Of a DNA stretch of 64,000 nt, positions 9,368-18,055 are shown in pieces. The stretch covers positions 1 through 64,000 of the forward strand of contig WOYV01000078.1 of the NCBI GenBank assembly GCA_011620585.1, in the 5' to 3' direction. A program made the translations under genes and the position numbers. The notes beneath the pieces were generated by a model. The model worked only from the letters and a program-made list of their open reading frames with translations. It was not told where the DNA came from and did not search any database. The stretch is from Draconibacterium sp. Lineage in GTDB: Bacteria; Bacteroidota; Bacteroidia; Bacteroidales; Prolixibacteraceae. Positions within the stretch are counted from its first letter, which is position 1, and each line of letters begins with the position of its first letter.

Positions 9368-12304
9368 TTAATAGGTGAAACCAATACCTACCATAAAGGT
9401 ACGTGGCCTTGGGTAGAAATTGTTATCTATACCACCCGATACTTCGGGGTCGAGCCCTTCGTAATTGGTAATTGTAAATACGTTTTGAACAGTGAAACTG
9501 ATACGTGGGACCATTTTCCCGTTCCGTTCATTTAATGTATAGCCTACACTTACGTTATCGAGTTTGAAGAATGAAGCATTGCTTACAAAATGGTCGCTTG
9601 TGAATTGACGTTTTACAAACTGGGTTTCATCCAAAAATTTTGGCATATTTTTCCAGTAGCCAATCTGGTACATTTGGTCGTACGACGAACCTGATGCAAC
9701 CTGGTTGTAAACATAGTTTCCGAGGCTTATGCGCGATGAAAACGATGCATCGAAGTTTTTATAACTAAAACTGGCTGAAAGCCCCAGCAATACATCGGCC
9801 ACCGGATTGTGGTAAATGTATTTGTCGTTGTTGTCTCCGTTTACAGTTCCGCCTGCCCCCGATAAATCAACATACATTCCTTCAATAGGCGTTCCATTTG
9901 GGTAATAAACCTGTTGGTTTACAAAGAATGAGTAGCCCGGATATCCAACTCTTGTTACCTGTTTTGCCCCTGTCATCCCGTCTCCATAGAGAATTCCAAT
10001 ATAATCAGGGTTGTCGTTCAACAACAATTTTGTAATTTCATTGTCGTTGTACGAAATGTTAAATCCGATGTTTAACATGAGGTCCTGTTGGGAAATAGCC
10101 CGCCAGTCAATCGAAAATTCAACCCCTTTGTTTTCAAGGCTGCCAACGTTGGTTAGCAAGGTATTCGAGAAGTTGCTCCCGGTAGGTACGGTAACAGTAT
10201 TTAAAAGGTCGTCGGTTACACGCTTGTAAACGTCAATTGAACCGGAGATTTTGTCATCCATAAATCCAAAATCAAGTCCAATGTTCTGGGTTGTGGTTTC
10301 TTCCCATTTTATGTCCGGATCGTATGCATTTGGGCGTAAGGTTGGAAGGTATTGGCCGTTAATCATATAGTAAGAACCTCCTGAAGATGCAACATAAGTT
10401 GCTTGTGCCGGATAATCGTTACCAATATCTTGCTGGCCGGTAACACCCCAGCCGAACCTTAATTTTAAGTTTGAAACAAAATCAACATCTTTTAGGAAAT
10501 TTTCGTTTTTAATTTTCCAGGCAAATGCTGCCGACGGGAACAAACCCCATTGATTGTCTCCCTGGAAACGGGAAGATCCGTCGTTACGAACAGTAGCGGT
10601 TAACAGGTACTTATCGGCTAAAGTGTAGTTTACGCGGCCAAAGAACGAAACCAAATAGTTTTCTGTGATATAAGAAGTTGTTGGTTGGCTAATGCCTTCT
10701 CTGTAATTTCCACCTTCGCGTTGAAAATGCTGCCAGGAATAACCGGCTGTTGCATCCAAGATACTGTTAATCGATTCGAAATCAGCCTTGTAGTTTAAAT
10801 AAAATTCAAGAAGGTCGTTCGAGTTTTCAGACCAATAAGTGCTGGTCATTCCAACTGTTTCACCTGTTAATGTCGATGGAGAAGTTACCGGCCGGTTATT
10901 GTGCCCGTCACCTTTCGACTGATCGGTTGCTAAATTCAGGTTAGCGCGTAACCCTTTAACAAATGGGATTTTATAATCGAATTGTGCATTGGCAACAACC
11001 CGGTTAACTTCCGATTTATTATCGACTGCCATTAGCTGCTCGACAGGGTTTGGAGTTCCAAGGTTGGCGCCATAGTTTTCCCACTGGAAGTAACCCGCCG
11101 AACCGGTTTGAGAAGCGTCGTAAACCGGTTTTGTGGGGTCCATGCTAACTGCTGAACCAATAGCGCCGGAATCGCCAAAATTGTTATCGGATGTCATTCC
11201 TTTAACGTTCAGGTTAACCCTTAAATCGCCGTCAAGCAAAATGGGGTCAACACTAATTGTTCCGGTAAGCCTTTTCATCGATGTATTTTTAAGAATACCA
11301 CTTTGGTTTGAATAACCAATTGAAGCACGGTAAGGAACGTTTTTCACCGAACCTGAAATGCTAAGGTTGTTATCCTGTGAAACCGAAGTGTGGAAGATTT
11401 CATCCTGCCAGTTTGTATTTTCGCTCCATAATTTGTCATAAGATTCAACTGGAAACAATGTAGGCCTGCTACGTGCAATTTGCCGGAGTTCGTCACCGGA
11501 ATATACATCAACATATTTAATGGGTGTTGATATCGATGTGTTCATATCATAATTAATCTGTAAAGGCCTTCCTGCTTTTCCTTTTTTGGTCGTAATAATA
11601 ATTACTCCATTAGAAGCGCGCGAACCATAAATGGCGGTTGCCGAAGCATCTTTCAATACACTCATCGATTCAATATCGTTAGGATTGACAAAGCCAAGGA
11701 AGTTGTTTCCCCCGGAAACATCGTTATTGGCAATCGGAATACCGTCGATAATAATTAAAGGGTCGTTTGAAGCGTTAAGCGAAGAACCACCACGAATACG
11801 TATTGTTGATCCCGAACCAGGAGCGCCACCAGATGATGTGATAACTACACCTGATGCTTTTCCTACCAACAGGTCTTGCGGAGATGTAATGTTGCCTTTG
11901 TTAAAGTCTTCGGCTCTAACAGATGCAACCGAACCGGTGGCATCGTCTTTTTTAACCTGGCCATAACCAATTACTACAACTTCTTCAAGATTCTCCATCG
12001 ACGGGGCCAGTTGAAGGTTGATCACATTGGATGAACCTACAACAACTTCTTGAGTTGTGTAACCGATAAATGAGTATGAAAGAGTTTGTCCCTCTTCCAC
12101 GCTGATACTATAATCTCCATCGAAATTGGTAATGGTACCGTTTGTAGTACCTTTAACCACGATGGTCACACCAGGTAAAGCTTCGCCGTTTCCGGCATCG
12201 TTTACTTTACCTGTAACTGTTTTCAATTGCGCATAACTCAAACCATAGCTAAGCATCGCAACTAAAAACAAGGCTACTTTAAGGTTTTTAAGAATAATCC
12301 TCAT
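9368..12304 (-). CDS. susC: SusC/RagA-family TonB-linked outer-membrane transporter
   Basis: The start is set at MRIILKN (base 12304), 25 codons inside the longest frame, because a signal peptide ending SYAQ follows at once. The 978-residue protein has a carboxypeptidase-like regulatory domain (VTGKVNDAGNGEALPGV), the TonB box region (EEVVVIGYG), a plug domain (IRIRGGSSL, PLIIIDGIP, ATAIYGSRASNGVIIITTKKG) and a 22-strand-type barrel ending in FMVGIGFTY. It imports maltooligosaccharides with SusD, powered by TonB. It is the first gene of the leftward operon, and its upstream region holds a LacI-type palindrome. No clear TAnnTTTG promoter was found ahead of it. Confidence 0.96.
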   Translation of the reverse strand: MRIILKNLKVALFLVAMLSYGLSYAQLKTVTGKVNDAGNGEALPGVTIVVKGTTNGTITNFDGDYSISVEEGQTLSYSFIGYTTQEVVVGSSNVINLQLAPSMENLEEVVVIGYGQVKKDDATGSVASVRAEDFNKGNITSPQDLLVGKASGVVITSSGGAPGSGSTIRIRGGSSLNASNDPLIIIDGIPIANNDVSGGNNFLGFVNPNDIESMSVLKDASATAIYGSRASNGVIIITTKKGKAGRPLQINYDMNTSISTPIKYVDVYSGDELRQIARSRPTLFPVESYDKLWSENTNWQDEIFHTSVSQDNNLSISGSVKNVPYRASIGYSNQSGILKNTSMKRLTGTISVDPILLDGDLRVNLNVKGMTSDNNFGDSGAIGSAVSMDPTKPVYDASQTGSAGYFQWENYGANLGTPNPVEQLMAVDNKSEVNRVVANAQFDYKIPFVKGLRANLNLATDQSKGDGHNNRPVTSPSTLTGETVGMTSTYWSENSNDLLEFYLNYKADFESINSILDATAGYSWQHFQREGGNYREGISQPTTSYITENYLVSFFGRVNYTLADKYLLTATVRNDGSSRFQGDNQWGLFPSAAFAWKIKNENFLKDVDFVSNLKLRFGWGVTGQQDIGNDYPAQATYVASSGGSYYMINGQYLPTLRPNAYDPDIKWEETTTQNIGLDFGFMDDKISGSIDVYKRVTDDLLNTVTVPTGSNFSNTLLTNVGSLENKGVEFSIDWRAISQQDLMLNIGFNISYNDNEITKLLLNDNPDYIGILYGDGMTGAKQVTRVGYPGYSFFVNQQVYYPNGTPIEGMYVDLSGAGGTVNGDNNDKYIYHNPVADVLLGLSASFSYKNFDASFSSRISLGNYVYNQVASGSSYDQMYQIGYWKNMPKFLDETQFVKRQFTSDHFVSNASFFKLDNVSVGYTLNERNGKMVPRISFTVQNVFTITNYEGLDPEVSGGIDNNFYPRPRTFMVGIGFTY

Positions 12305-12656
12305 TTTAAATGTTATTAGTTTATGAATTTTTGTTGTTTTAGTTAAATATGTTTCAACAATTAAGTGGCAAAAAATCAACGATTTATAGTCTACTTCATA
12401 TTCAGTAAAAGCAAATTCGCGCTACGAAAGTATAATAAATGTTAAGATTCGTTTAAGCTTTTTAACACGGCCTTAACCGCAAACGTTTGCGGTGTCGTTT
12501 GCGACAAACATGTTATATAACAGGTAGTTACTGGTGGGTTCAAATCATTTGCCTATCAATGGCTTAATATTTGGGCGAAATATGTATTTTTACAACAACA
12601 AGAAGTGATTGATTTTCGTGTACAAACACTCAAAAAGCTCTTGTTGAAAGGAACAT
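12305..12656. other. Divergent regulatory gap between susC and lacI
   Basis: This 352-base AT-rich gap holds no gene. Its main feature is a 16-bp perfect palindrome at 12477-12492, followed by an imperfect dyad with a second GTTTGCG half-site. A weak -7-like element (TAATATTTG, 12565-12573) precedes lacI. No convincing promoter for susC was found on the minus strand; CGAAAGTA at 12425-12432 is the nearest match, one base off the -7 consensus. Confidence 0.6.
12477..12492. promoter_or_regulatory. Candidate LacI-family operator O1 (perfect 16-bp palindrome)
   Basis: CCGCAAACGTTTGCGG reads the same on both strands and has the central CG typical of LacI/GalR operators. It lies about 170 bases from both the susC and lacI starts. 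The 12-base core GCAAACGTTTGC recurs ahead of the MFS transporter gene. Just downstream, TGTCG-TTTG-CGACA (12493-12506) repeats the GTTTGCG half-site. The binding protein is inferred to be the adjacent LacI-family regulator. Confidence 0.75.
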
Positions 12657-13670
12657 ATGAACAGCGGACTTGTTACCATAAAAGATTTAGCCCGTGAATT
12701 AAAAATTTCGGCCTCTACTGTTTCCCGTGCACTAAAAAATCATCCCGACATTAGTGAGGAAACAAAACGTGCGGTGCACGAGTTAGCCGAAAAGCTGAAC
12801 TACCAACCCAACGCAGTCGCATTAAGTTTAAAACAACGGCGCAGCAATACCATTGGCGTTATCATTCCCGAGATTGTGCATTACTTTTTTTCATCGGTTA
12901 TCAGCGGAATCGAAGATGTTGCCTACGATGCGGGATTTAATGTCATCATTTGCCAATCGAACGAACGATACGAACGGGAAGTGGCCAATGTTAAAACATT
13001 AATGGCCAGTCGTGTCGACGGGATACTGATCTCGATATCAAAAGAAACCACCGACTACAAACATCTTTACAACCTTCGGAACAACAATATACCAACAGTT
13101 TTTTACGACCGAATTGTTCCCGGCCTGCAAGCGGACCACGTGATAATCGATGATTTTGACGCTTCGTATCGCGTAACCAAACATCTTATCGATAGTGGAC
13201 GTAAACATATCGCGCATTTTGCGGGGCCGTTAAACCTGCTGATCAGCCAACACCGCAAAAACGGTTATTTAAAAGCGTTGAACGAAGCGGGTATTCCTGA
13301 AGACAGGCACCTGATTTTTGAAGCCGACACTTTCGAAAAAGCCCGTTTGTTTGCTATGCGGTTAATCAATGAAAAAAGAAGTTTCGACGGGATTTTTGCA
13401 GTAAACGACCTGACAGCAATTGGTGCGATGCAAACCTTGCAAAAGCGTGGTATTAAAATCCCTGAAGACGTTGCAATAGTCGGTTTTTCTGACGGACGCT
13501 TTTCGGGGATTACCGATCCAAGACTGACTTCGGTTGATCAGCACGGTTATGAAATGGGAACTATTGCCACCGAAATGCTGCTAAAGCGAATATTGGCCGA
13601 CGACAAAGAATATCCCTTCGAAACAAAAGTATTGAATGCGAACCTGATTATTCGGGGTTCTTCCTTGTAG
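12657..13670 (+). CDS. LacI-family transcriptional regulator of the starch/maltose locus
   Basis: This 337-residue protein has an N-terminal LacI helix-turn-helix (TIKDLARELKISASTVSRAL, about residues 7-26), a hinge helix (NYQPNAVALSLK) and a periplasmic-binding-protein-like sensor domain beginning NTIGVIIPEI. The C-terminal half includes the DGIFAVNDLTAIGAMQ and PEDVAIVGFSD segments. It lies between the susC operon and the MFS-GH65-GH13 genes, both preceded by the same palindrome, so it very likely controls both arms and its own gene. The effector, perhaps maltose or a derivative, is unknown. Locus control by a LacI-type protein instead of the SusR type of Bacteroides resembles flavobacterial maltodextrin loci. 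Confidence 0.93.
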   Translation: MNSGLVTIKDLARELKISASTVSRALKNHPDISEETKRAVHELAEKLNYQPNAVALSLKQRRSNTIGVIIPEIVHYFFSSVISGIEDVAYDAGFNVIICQSNERYEREVANVKTLMASRVDGILISISKETTDYKHLYNLRNNNIPTVFYDRIVPGLQADHVIIDDFDASYRVTKHLIDSGRKHIAHFAGPLNLLISQHRKNGYLKALNEAGIPEDRHLIFEADTFEKARLFAMRLINEKRSFDGIFAVNDLTAIGAMQTLQKRGIKIPEDVAIVGFSDGRFSGITDPRLTSVDQHGYEMGTIATEMLLKRILADDKEYPFETKVLNANLIIRGSSL

Positions 13671-13705
13671 TATGCTGTGTTTTTCTTCAGTTTAACCTGA
13701 AGAAT

Positions 13706-13740
13706 TCCCCGCAGCTTTGTCGCGGGGTTCCGCTTTTTTT
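13706..13740 (+). terminator. Rho-independent terminator of lacI
   Basis: CCCCGC and GCGGGG form a six-pair GC stem around a nine-base loop. Seven T residues end the element at 13740, after a short TTCCGC spacer. It lies 36 bases past the lacI stop codon. Confidence 0.7.
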
Positions 13741-13790
13741 CCCCTGGCGGGGGGAGATGTCAGCTTTTATGGCTGACAGAGGGATGAAAT
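13741..13790. repeat. GC-rich palindromic intergenic element
   Basis: CCCC-TGGC-GGGG is followed by TGTCAGC (13758-13764) and GCTGACA (13772-13778), giving two adjacent stem-loops in a purine-rich stretch. It resembles short dispersed intergenic palindromes seen in Bacteroidota genomes. No second copy occurs in this window, so the repeat nature is unproven. Confidence 0.35.
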
Positions 13791-13946
13791 AAAGAAAAAT
13801 TGGTTTTCAGCAATTGAGCAGAAATAAAGTTGGCGGAATACCCCTTGCCTTGTCACGGGGATAGTCAAGGTTAAGAATTTTCTTTATTTAATTTAAGGTT
13901 CAATTCCCGGTTATGTTAAAATATGTTTTAAAAAACATTGGGCTTT

Positions 13947-13962
13947 CCGCAAACGTTTGCAA
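13947..13962. promoter_or_regulatory. Candidate LacI-family operator O2
   Basis: CCGCAAACGTTTGCAA contains the same 12-base palindrome, GCAAACGTTTGC, as O1 and the same two flanking C bases on the left. It lies 206 bases before the MFS start codon and 55 bases upstream of the -33 element. That position fits activation, looping or roadblocking better than simple occlusion of the proposed promoter. Confidence 0.75.
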
Positions 13963-14016
13963 CAAGGCTTTCCGACTTAAACTTTCTTATCTTTAGGTCC
14001 ATACGCTGCTTCAGGA

Positions 14017-14049
14017 TTTGGTTTTATCGAAGATTGTCGCTTATATTTG
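14017..14049 (+). promoter_or_regulatory. Bacteroidota-type promoter of the MFS-GH65-GH13 operon
   Basis: TTTG at 14017-14020 and TATATTTG at 14042-14049 are separated by 21 bases and match the -33/-7 consensus TTTG / TAnnTTTG. The expected transcript would start near 14056, leaving a leader of roughly 95 bases. Confidence 0.6.
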
Positions 14050-14152
14050 TTTCGGCAAAAACAACGATCACACACACTTCATTTCAGCAGCAACATTCGT
14101 ATGCTGTTATTTTTTTTCGGATTACTGCTCTTAACTATTAAAACTGTATGTC

Positions 14153-15664
14153 ATGAGTAAAAAACCTAGGCTTAGCTTTTGGCAAATATGGAATATGAGC
14201 TTTGGCTTTTTGGGAATCCAGTTCGGATTTGCCCTTCAAAATGCCAATGTCAGCCGTATTTTCGAAACGCTTGGTGCCAATGTAGAAGACATTCCTATTC
14301 TTTGGATCGCCGCTCCGGTAACCGGGTTGATCATTCAACCTATTATCGGACATATGAGTGATAAAACCTGGAACCGTTTGGGACGACGGCGCCCCTACTT
14401 TTTGTTTGGGGCAATCTTTGCTTCGCTTGCCCTTTTGCTGATGCCCAATTCTCCGGCACTTTGGGTAGCTGCCGGAACACTTTGGATAATGGATGCTTCG
14501 ATTAATATTTCGATGGAACCTTTCAGGGCATTTGTGGGCGACATGTTACCAAGCGATCAGCGGACACAGGGTTTTGCCATGCAAAGTTTCTTCATTGGCA
14601 CAGGTGCAGTAGTTGGCTCTCTTCTTCCTTATGTAATGACCAATTGGCTCAACATTCCCAACACGGCACCCGAAGGAATTATTCCACCTTCGGTGCGATG
14701 GTCGTTTTATATGGGTGGAATTGTTTTCTTTTCAGCTATTCTCTGGACTATTTTCTCGACTAAAGAATACTCTCCCGAAAAATTGAAAGAATACGAGGAA
14801 GCCGAAAAAAAATCGGGAGAACAGCAAAACGCCATCGATGAGGCGCCACTGAAAAGCAAAAATTTTGTGAAAGCCGGAAGTTTTTTCGGATTGGTAGGTC
14901 TTGTGATTGTAGTGGTTACGCAATTGATGAACCTGGAAAAAGAACTCTACATTTTGGGCGGCATCCTGCTTCTGTTTTTTGTGCTGATGCTTTTGGCTGC
15001 AGCTTTCAAATCGAAACAGGCAGAAGATAACGCACTGGTCGAAATATTTAGCGATATGATGCGCATGCCACTTACAATGAAACAGTTGGCCATTGTTCAG
15101 TTTTTTACCTGGATAGGATTGTTCTCGATGTGGATTTACACCACTTCGGCAGTAACCAGCCATATTTACGGAGCCACAGATCCCACCAGCCAATTGTACA
15201 ACGATGGAGCCGATTGGGTAAATGTGTTGTTTGCGGTTTACAACGGGGTAGCTGCACTCGTGGCTTTTGCTTTGCCGGTACTGGCAAAATACACCAGCCG
15301 AAAAACAACCCACTTTATAAGCCTGGTAATCGGGGGGGCCGGCCTGGCATCCATCTATCTTATTAAAGATCCACATTTGCTGATTGTTCCAATGATTGGT
15401 GTTGGAATTGCATGGGCAAGCATTCTGTCGATGCCTTACGCCATCCTTACCGGGTCCTTACCCGCGAAGAAAATGGGGATATACATGGGTATTTTCAACT
15501 TTTTTATTGTCATTCCACAAATTTTGGCGGCTACCATACTCGGGTTTATGGTGAAAGATCTTTTTGGGGGAGAATCGGTTCTGGCATTGGTTTTTGGAGG
15601 TGTTTCCATGATCATTGCCGCGGTGCTGATATTGTTTGTTGAAGACGTTTCGGCACAGAATTAA
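14153..15664 (+). CDS. MFS transporter, SLC45/GPH-like, probable maltose importer
   Basis: This 503-residue polytopic inner-membrane protein has about 12 hydrophobic helices. The loop between helices 2 and 3 reads GHMSDKTWNRLGRRRPYFLFG, the signature of SLC45-type sucrose/maltose symporters and related GPH carriers, and the protein starts with SFWQIWNMSFGFLGIQFGF. It is the first gene of the rightward operon. The next gene, 21 bases downstream, encodes a cytoplasmic maltose phosphorylase, so maltose or a short maltodextrin is the expected substrate, imported from the periplasm with a cation. Control by the shared LacI-type operator is inferred from the upstream palindrome. Confidence 0.9.
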   Translation: MSKKPRLSFWQIWNMSFGFLGIQFGFALQNANVSRIFETLGANVEDIPILWIAAPVTGLIIQPIIGHMSDKTWNRLGRRRPYFLFGAIFASLALLLMPNSPALWVAAGTLWIMDASINISMEPFRAFVGDMLPSDQRTQGFAMQSFFIGTGAVVGSLLPYVMTNWLNIPNTAPEGIIPPSVRWSFYMGGIVFFSAILWTIFSTKEYSPEKLKEYEEAEKKSGEQQNAIDEAPLKSKNFVKAGSFFGLVGLVIVVVTQLMNLEKELYILGGILLLFFVLMLLAAAFKSKQAEDNALVEIFSDMMRMPLTMKQLAIVQFFTWIGLFSMWIYTTSAVTSHIYGATDPTSQLYNDGADWVNVLFAVYNGVAALVAFALPVLAKYTSRKTTHFISLVIGGAGLASIYLIKDPHLLIVPMIGVGIAWASILSMPYAILTGSLPAKKMGIYMGIFNFFIVIPQILAATILGFMVKDLFGGESVLALVFGGVSMIIAAVLILFVEDVSAQN

Positions 15665-15685
15665 TAACGAATTAAAGGAGACGAG

Positions 15686-18016
15686 ATGAAGGATTTTATA
15701 ATTCATCATGATTGGAAGATAATTGAAGAAGGATTTAACCCCAGGCTGAATCGCATTTCCGAAAGTATATTTAGCATCGGAAACGGGAAAATGGGGCAAA
15801 GGGCCAATTTTGAAGAAAAATATTCGGGCGATACTTTGAACGGCACTTATGTAGCCGGAATTTATTACCCGGATAAAACACGTGTTGGCTGGTGGAAAAA
15901 CGGATATCCCGAGTACTTTGCCAAAATTATTAACTCAACTAACTGGATCGGCATCCACATCAAAATCAACGGACAGGAACTTGACCTGGCAAAGGTTAAA
16001 GTCCATTCTTTTACACGCGAACTCGATATGCAACACGGTTTGCTTTCGCGCAGGTTTGTGGCCGAAATGAAAAATGGCGACCAGGTTGAAGTGAGTTCAC
16101 ACCGCTTTGTGAGCATGACCGCTTCCGAGATTGGCGCCATCCGGTACACCGTTAAAGCGCTCAATTTTTCAGGAAAAATCAAAGTAACCCCTTTTCTCGA
16201 TGGCGACGTGGTGAACGAGGATTCGAACTACGACGAGAAATTCTGGGTCGAAATTGCGGGCGCTGTAGGCGGAAACGAGGCTTATCTTACCCTTGAAACC
16301 CTTAAAACACAGTTTCAACTGTGCACCGGAATGTGGTTTCAGGTAGAAAAGAATGGGAAGAAAGTGGAAGAAAAAATTTCACATGCCAATCGCGAAAAAT
16401 ATGTAGAGGCATCACAAACTCTCGATGTATCCCCTGGAGATGAAGTGGTGGTTGAAAAACTTGCTGCCACAGTATCCTCCCTGTATTATAGCAAAGAGGT
16501 TTTAGTCGAAAAAACAAAGGAAGCGATTGATTTGGCAGCTACCGCCGGATACGATCTTCTTTTTGAAAGCCACAAGAATTACTGGCTCAGGAAGTGGGAA
16601 ACGAGCGACATTAAAATTGAAGGAGACGTGGCAGCGCAGCAGGGAATCCGTTTCAATATTTTTCAACTGAACCAAACTTACACCGGCGAAGATGAACGTA
16701 TGAACATCGGGCCAAAAGGGTTTACAGGCGAAAAATATGGCGGGGTTACTTACTGGGATACAGAAGCTTATTGTTTACCTTTTTACCTGAGTACCGCTCC
16801 TCAAAAAGTTTCAAAAAATCTGCTGGTTTACCGGCATAAACAATTGACGAAAGCCATCGAAAATGCCGGAAAACTTGGGTTTAACAACGGAGCCGCGCTT
16901 TATCCAATGGTTACCATCAACGGCGAAGAATGTCACAACGAATGGGAGATTACCTTTGAAGAAGTGCACCGAAACGGTGCGATTGCCTATGCTATTTACA
17001 ATTATGTGAATTACACCGGCGATCGCGAATATCTTGCTCCCTATGGTTTTGAAGTTTTGCTGGCTATCAGCCGTTTCTGGAGCCAGCGTGTAAACTGGTC
17101 GGAAGCAAAACAAAAATATGTGATGTTGGGAGTAACCGGCCCGAACGAGTACGAAAACAATGTCAACAATAATTTCCATACAAACTACATTACGGTTTGG
17201 ACTTTAAAATATACACTGGAAGTAATTGATTATCTGAAAACCGAGCATGCTTATCTTTTCGAGGAACTCATAATGAAGTGGAAATTTAACGAATTGCAGG
17301 AAACAGAACGTTGGCAGCACATCATTGAAAACATGTATTTTCCTTATGACAAGGAAAAAGGAGTTTATCTTCAGCAAGATGGTTTTCTCGACAAAGACTT
17401 GACGCCAACTGCCAAACTTTCTGAGGAAGAACGTCCGATCAATCAAAATTGGTCGTGGGACCGTATTCTGCGTTCGCCCTATATCAAGCAGGCCGATACC
17501 TTACAGAGTTTCTTTCTTTTTGAGGAAGACTTTTCGGACGAAGAGTTAAAACGGCATTTCGATTTTTACGAACCTTTAACGGTGCACGAATCTTCGCTTT
17601 CGCCCTGTGTACATTCGATTCTCGCGGCGCGGATTGGTTACCAGGATAAATCGTACGAAATGTATTTGCGAACCGCACGGCTCGATCTCGACGATTATAA
17701 TAACGACACCGAAGACGGTTTGCATATTACCAGCATGGGCGGTACCTGGATGTCGTTTGTAATGGGCCTTGGAGGCATGCACGTTGAAGATGGGAAACTT
17801 ACATTCAACCCATTTCTTCCCGAAAAATGGAATTCCTATTCTTTCCGAATCGATTTCGGGGGTGCTCATCTCGAACTACGTCACGAACGAAAATCATTTA
17901 CGGTCGTAAACCATTCTGACACAAAAGTGCCTGTTTGTGTTTGGACCATCGAATGTGATATACCTGGAAATACTTCCAAAGTGTTTGACGTAAATATCAA
18001 TCAACCGGCACATTAA
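15686..18016 (+). CDS. GH65 maltose phosphorylase
   Basis: This 776-residue protein has no signal peptide and so is cytoplasmic. It has the full GH65 layout: an N-terminal beta-sandwich, a linker, an (alpha/alpha)6 barrel and a C-terminal beta-sheet domain. Marks include TYWDTEAYCLPF (Trp357 region), the catalytic-acid motif GPNEYENNVNNN with Glu488, and DGLHITSMGGTW, the phosphate-side loop typical of maltose rather than trehalose phosphorylases. It would convert maltose and phosphate into glucose and beta-glucose 1-phosphate. A good Shine-Dalgarno-like AAAGGAG precedes the ATG, unusual for this phylum. The partner beta-phosphoglucomutase is missing nearby. Kojibiose or nigerose specificity cannot be excluded by eye. 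Confidence 0.92.
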   Translation: MKDFIIHHDWKIIEEGFNPRLNRISESIFSIGNGKMGQRANFEEKYSGDTLNGTYVAGIYYPDKTRVGWWKNGYPEYFAKIINSTNWIGIHIKINGQELDLAKVKVHSFTRELDMQHGLLSRRFVAEMKNGDQVEVSSHRFVSMTASEIGAIRYTVKALNFSGKIKVTPFLDGDVVNEDSNYDEKFWVEIAGAVGGNEAYLTLETLKTQFQLCTGMWFQVEKNGKKVEEKISHANREKYVEASQTLDVSPGDEVVVEKLAATVSSLYYSKEVLVEKTKEAIDLAATAGYDLLFESHKNYWLRKWETSDIKIEGDVAAQQGIRFNIFQLNQTYTGEDERMNIGPKGFTGEKYGGVTYWDTEAYCLPFYLSTAPQKVSKNLLVYRHKQLTKAIENAGKLGFNNGAALYPMVTINGEECHNEWEITFEEVHRNGAIAYAIYNYVNYTGDREYLAPYGFEVLLAISRFWSQRVNWSEAKQKYVMLGVTGPNEYENNVNNNFHTNYITVWTLKYTLEVIDYLKTEHAYLFEELIMKWKFNELQETERWQHIIENMYFPYDKEKGVYLQQDGFLDKDLTPTAKLSEEERPINQNWSWDRILRSPYIKQADTLQSFFLFEEDFSDEELKRHFDFYEPLTVHESSLSPCVHSILAARIGYQDKSYEMYLRTARLDLDDYNNDTEDGLHITSMGGTWMSFVMGLGGMHVEDGKLTFNPFLPEKWNSYSFRIDFGGAHLELRHERKSFTVVNHSDTKVPVCVWTIECDIPGNTSKVFDVNINQPAH

Positions 18017-18055
18017 AAGTTGGTCAAAAAAATATAATTCTATAAAAACTAAAAA

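Larger units (their letters stand above)
13671..14152. other. Gap between lacI and the MFS gene: terminator, repeat-like element, operator and promoter
   Basis: This 482-base gap holds no gene. In order it has the lacI terminator, a GC-rich palindromic element (13741-13790), a second G-run region (13845-13870), a LacI-type operator at 13947-13962 and a TTTG-N21-TATATTTG promoter at 14017-14049. The remaining bases are plain AT-rich sequence. Confidence 0.6.

Noticed and set aside
14732-15376. 214-codon open frame antisense to the MFS gene
   Set aside because: It mirrors membrane-helix codons of the transporter and has His/Gln-rich, low-complexity composition without any motif.
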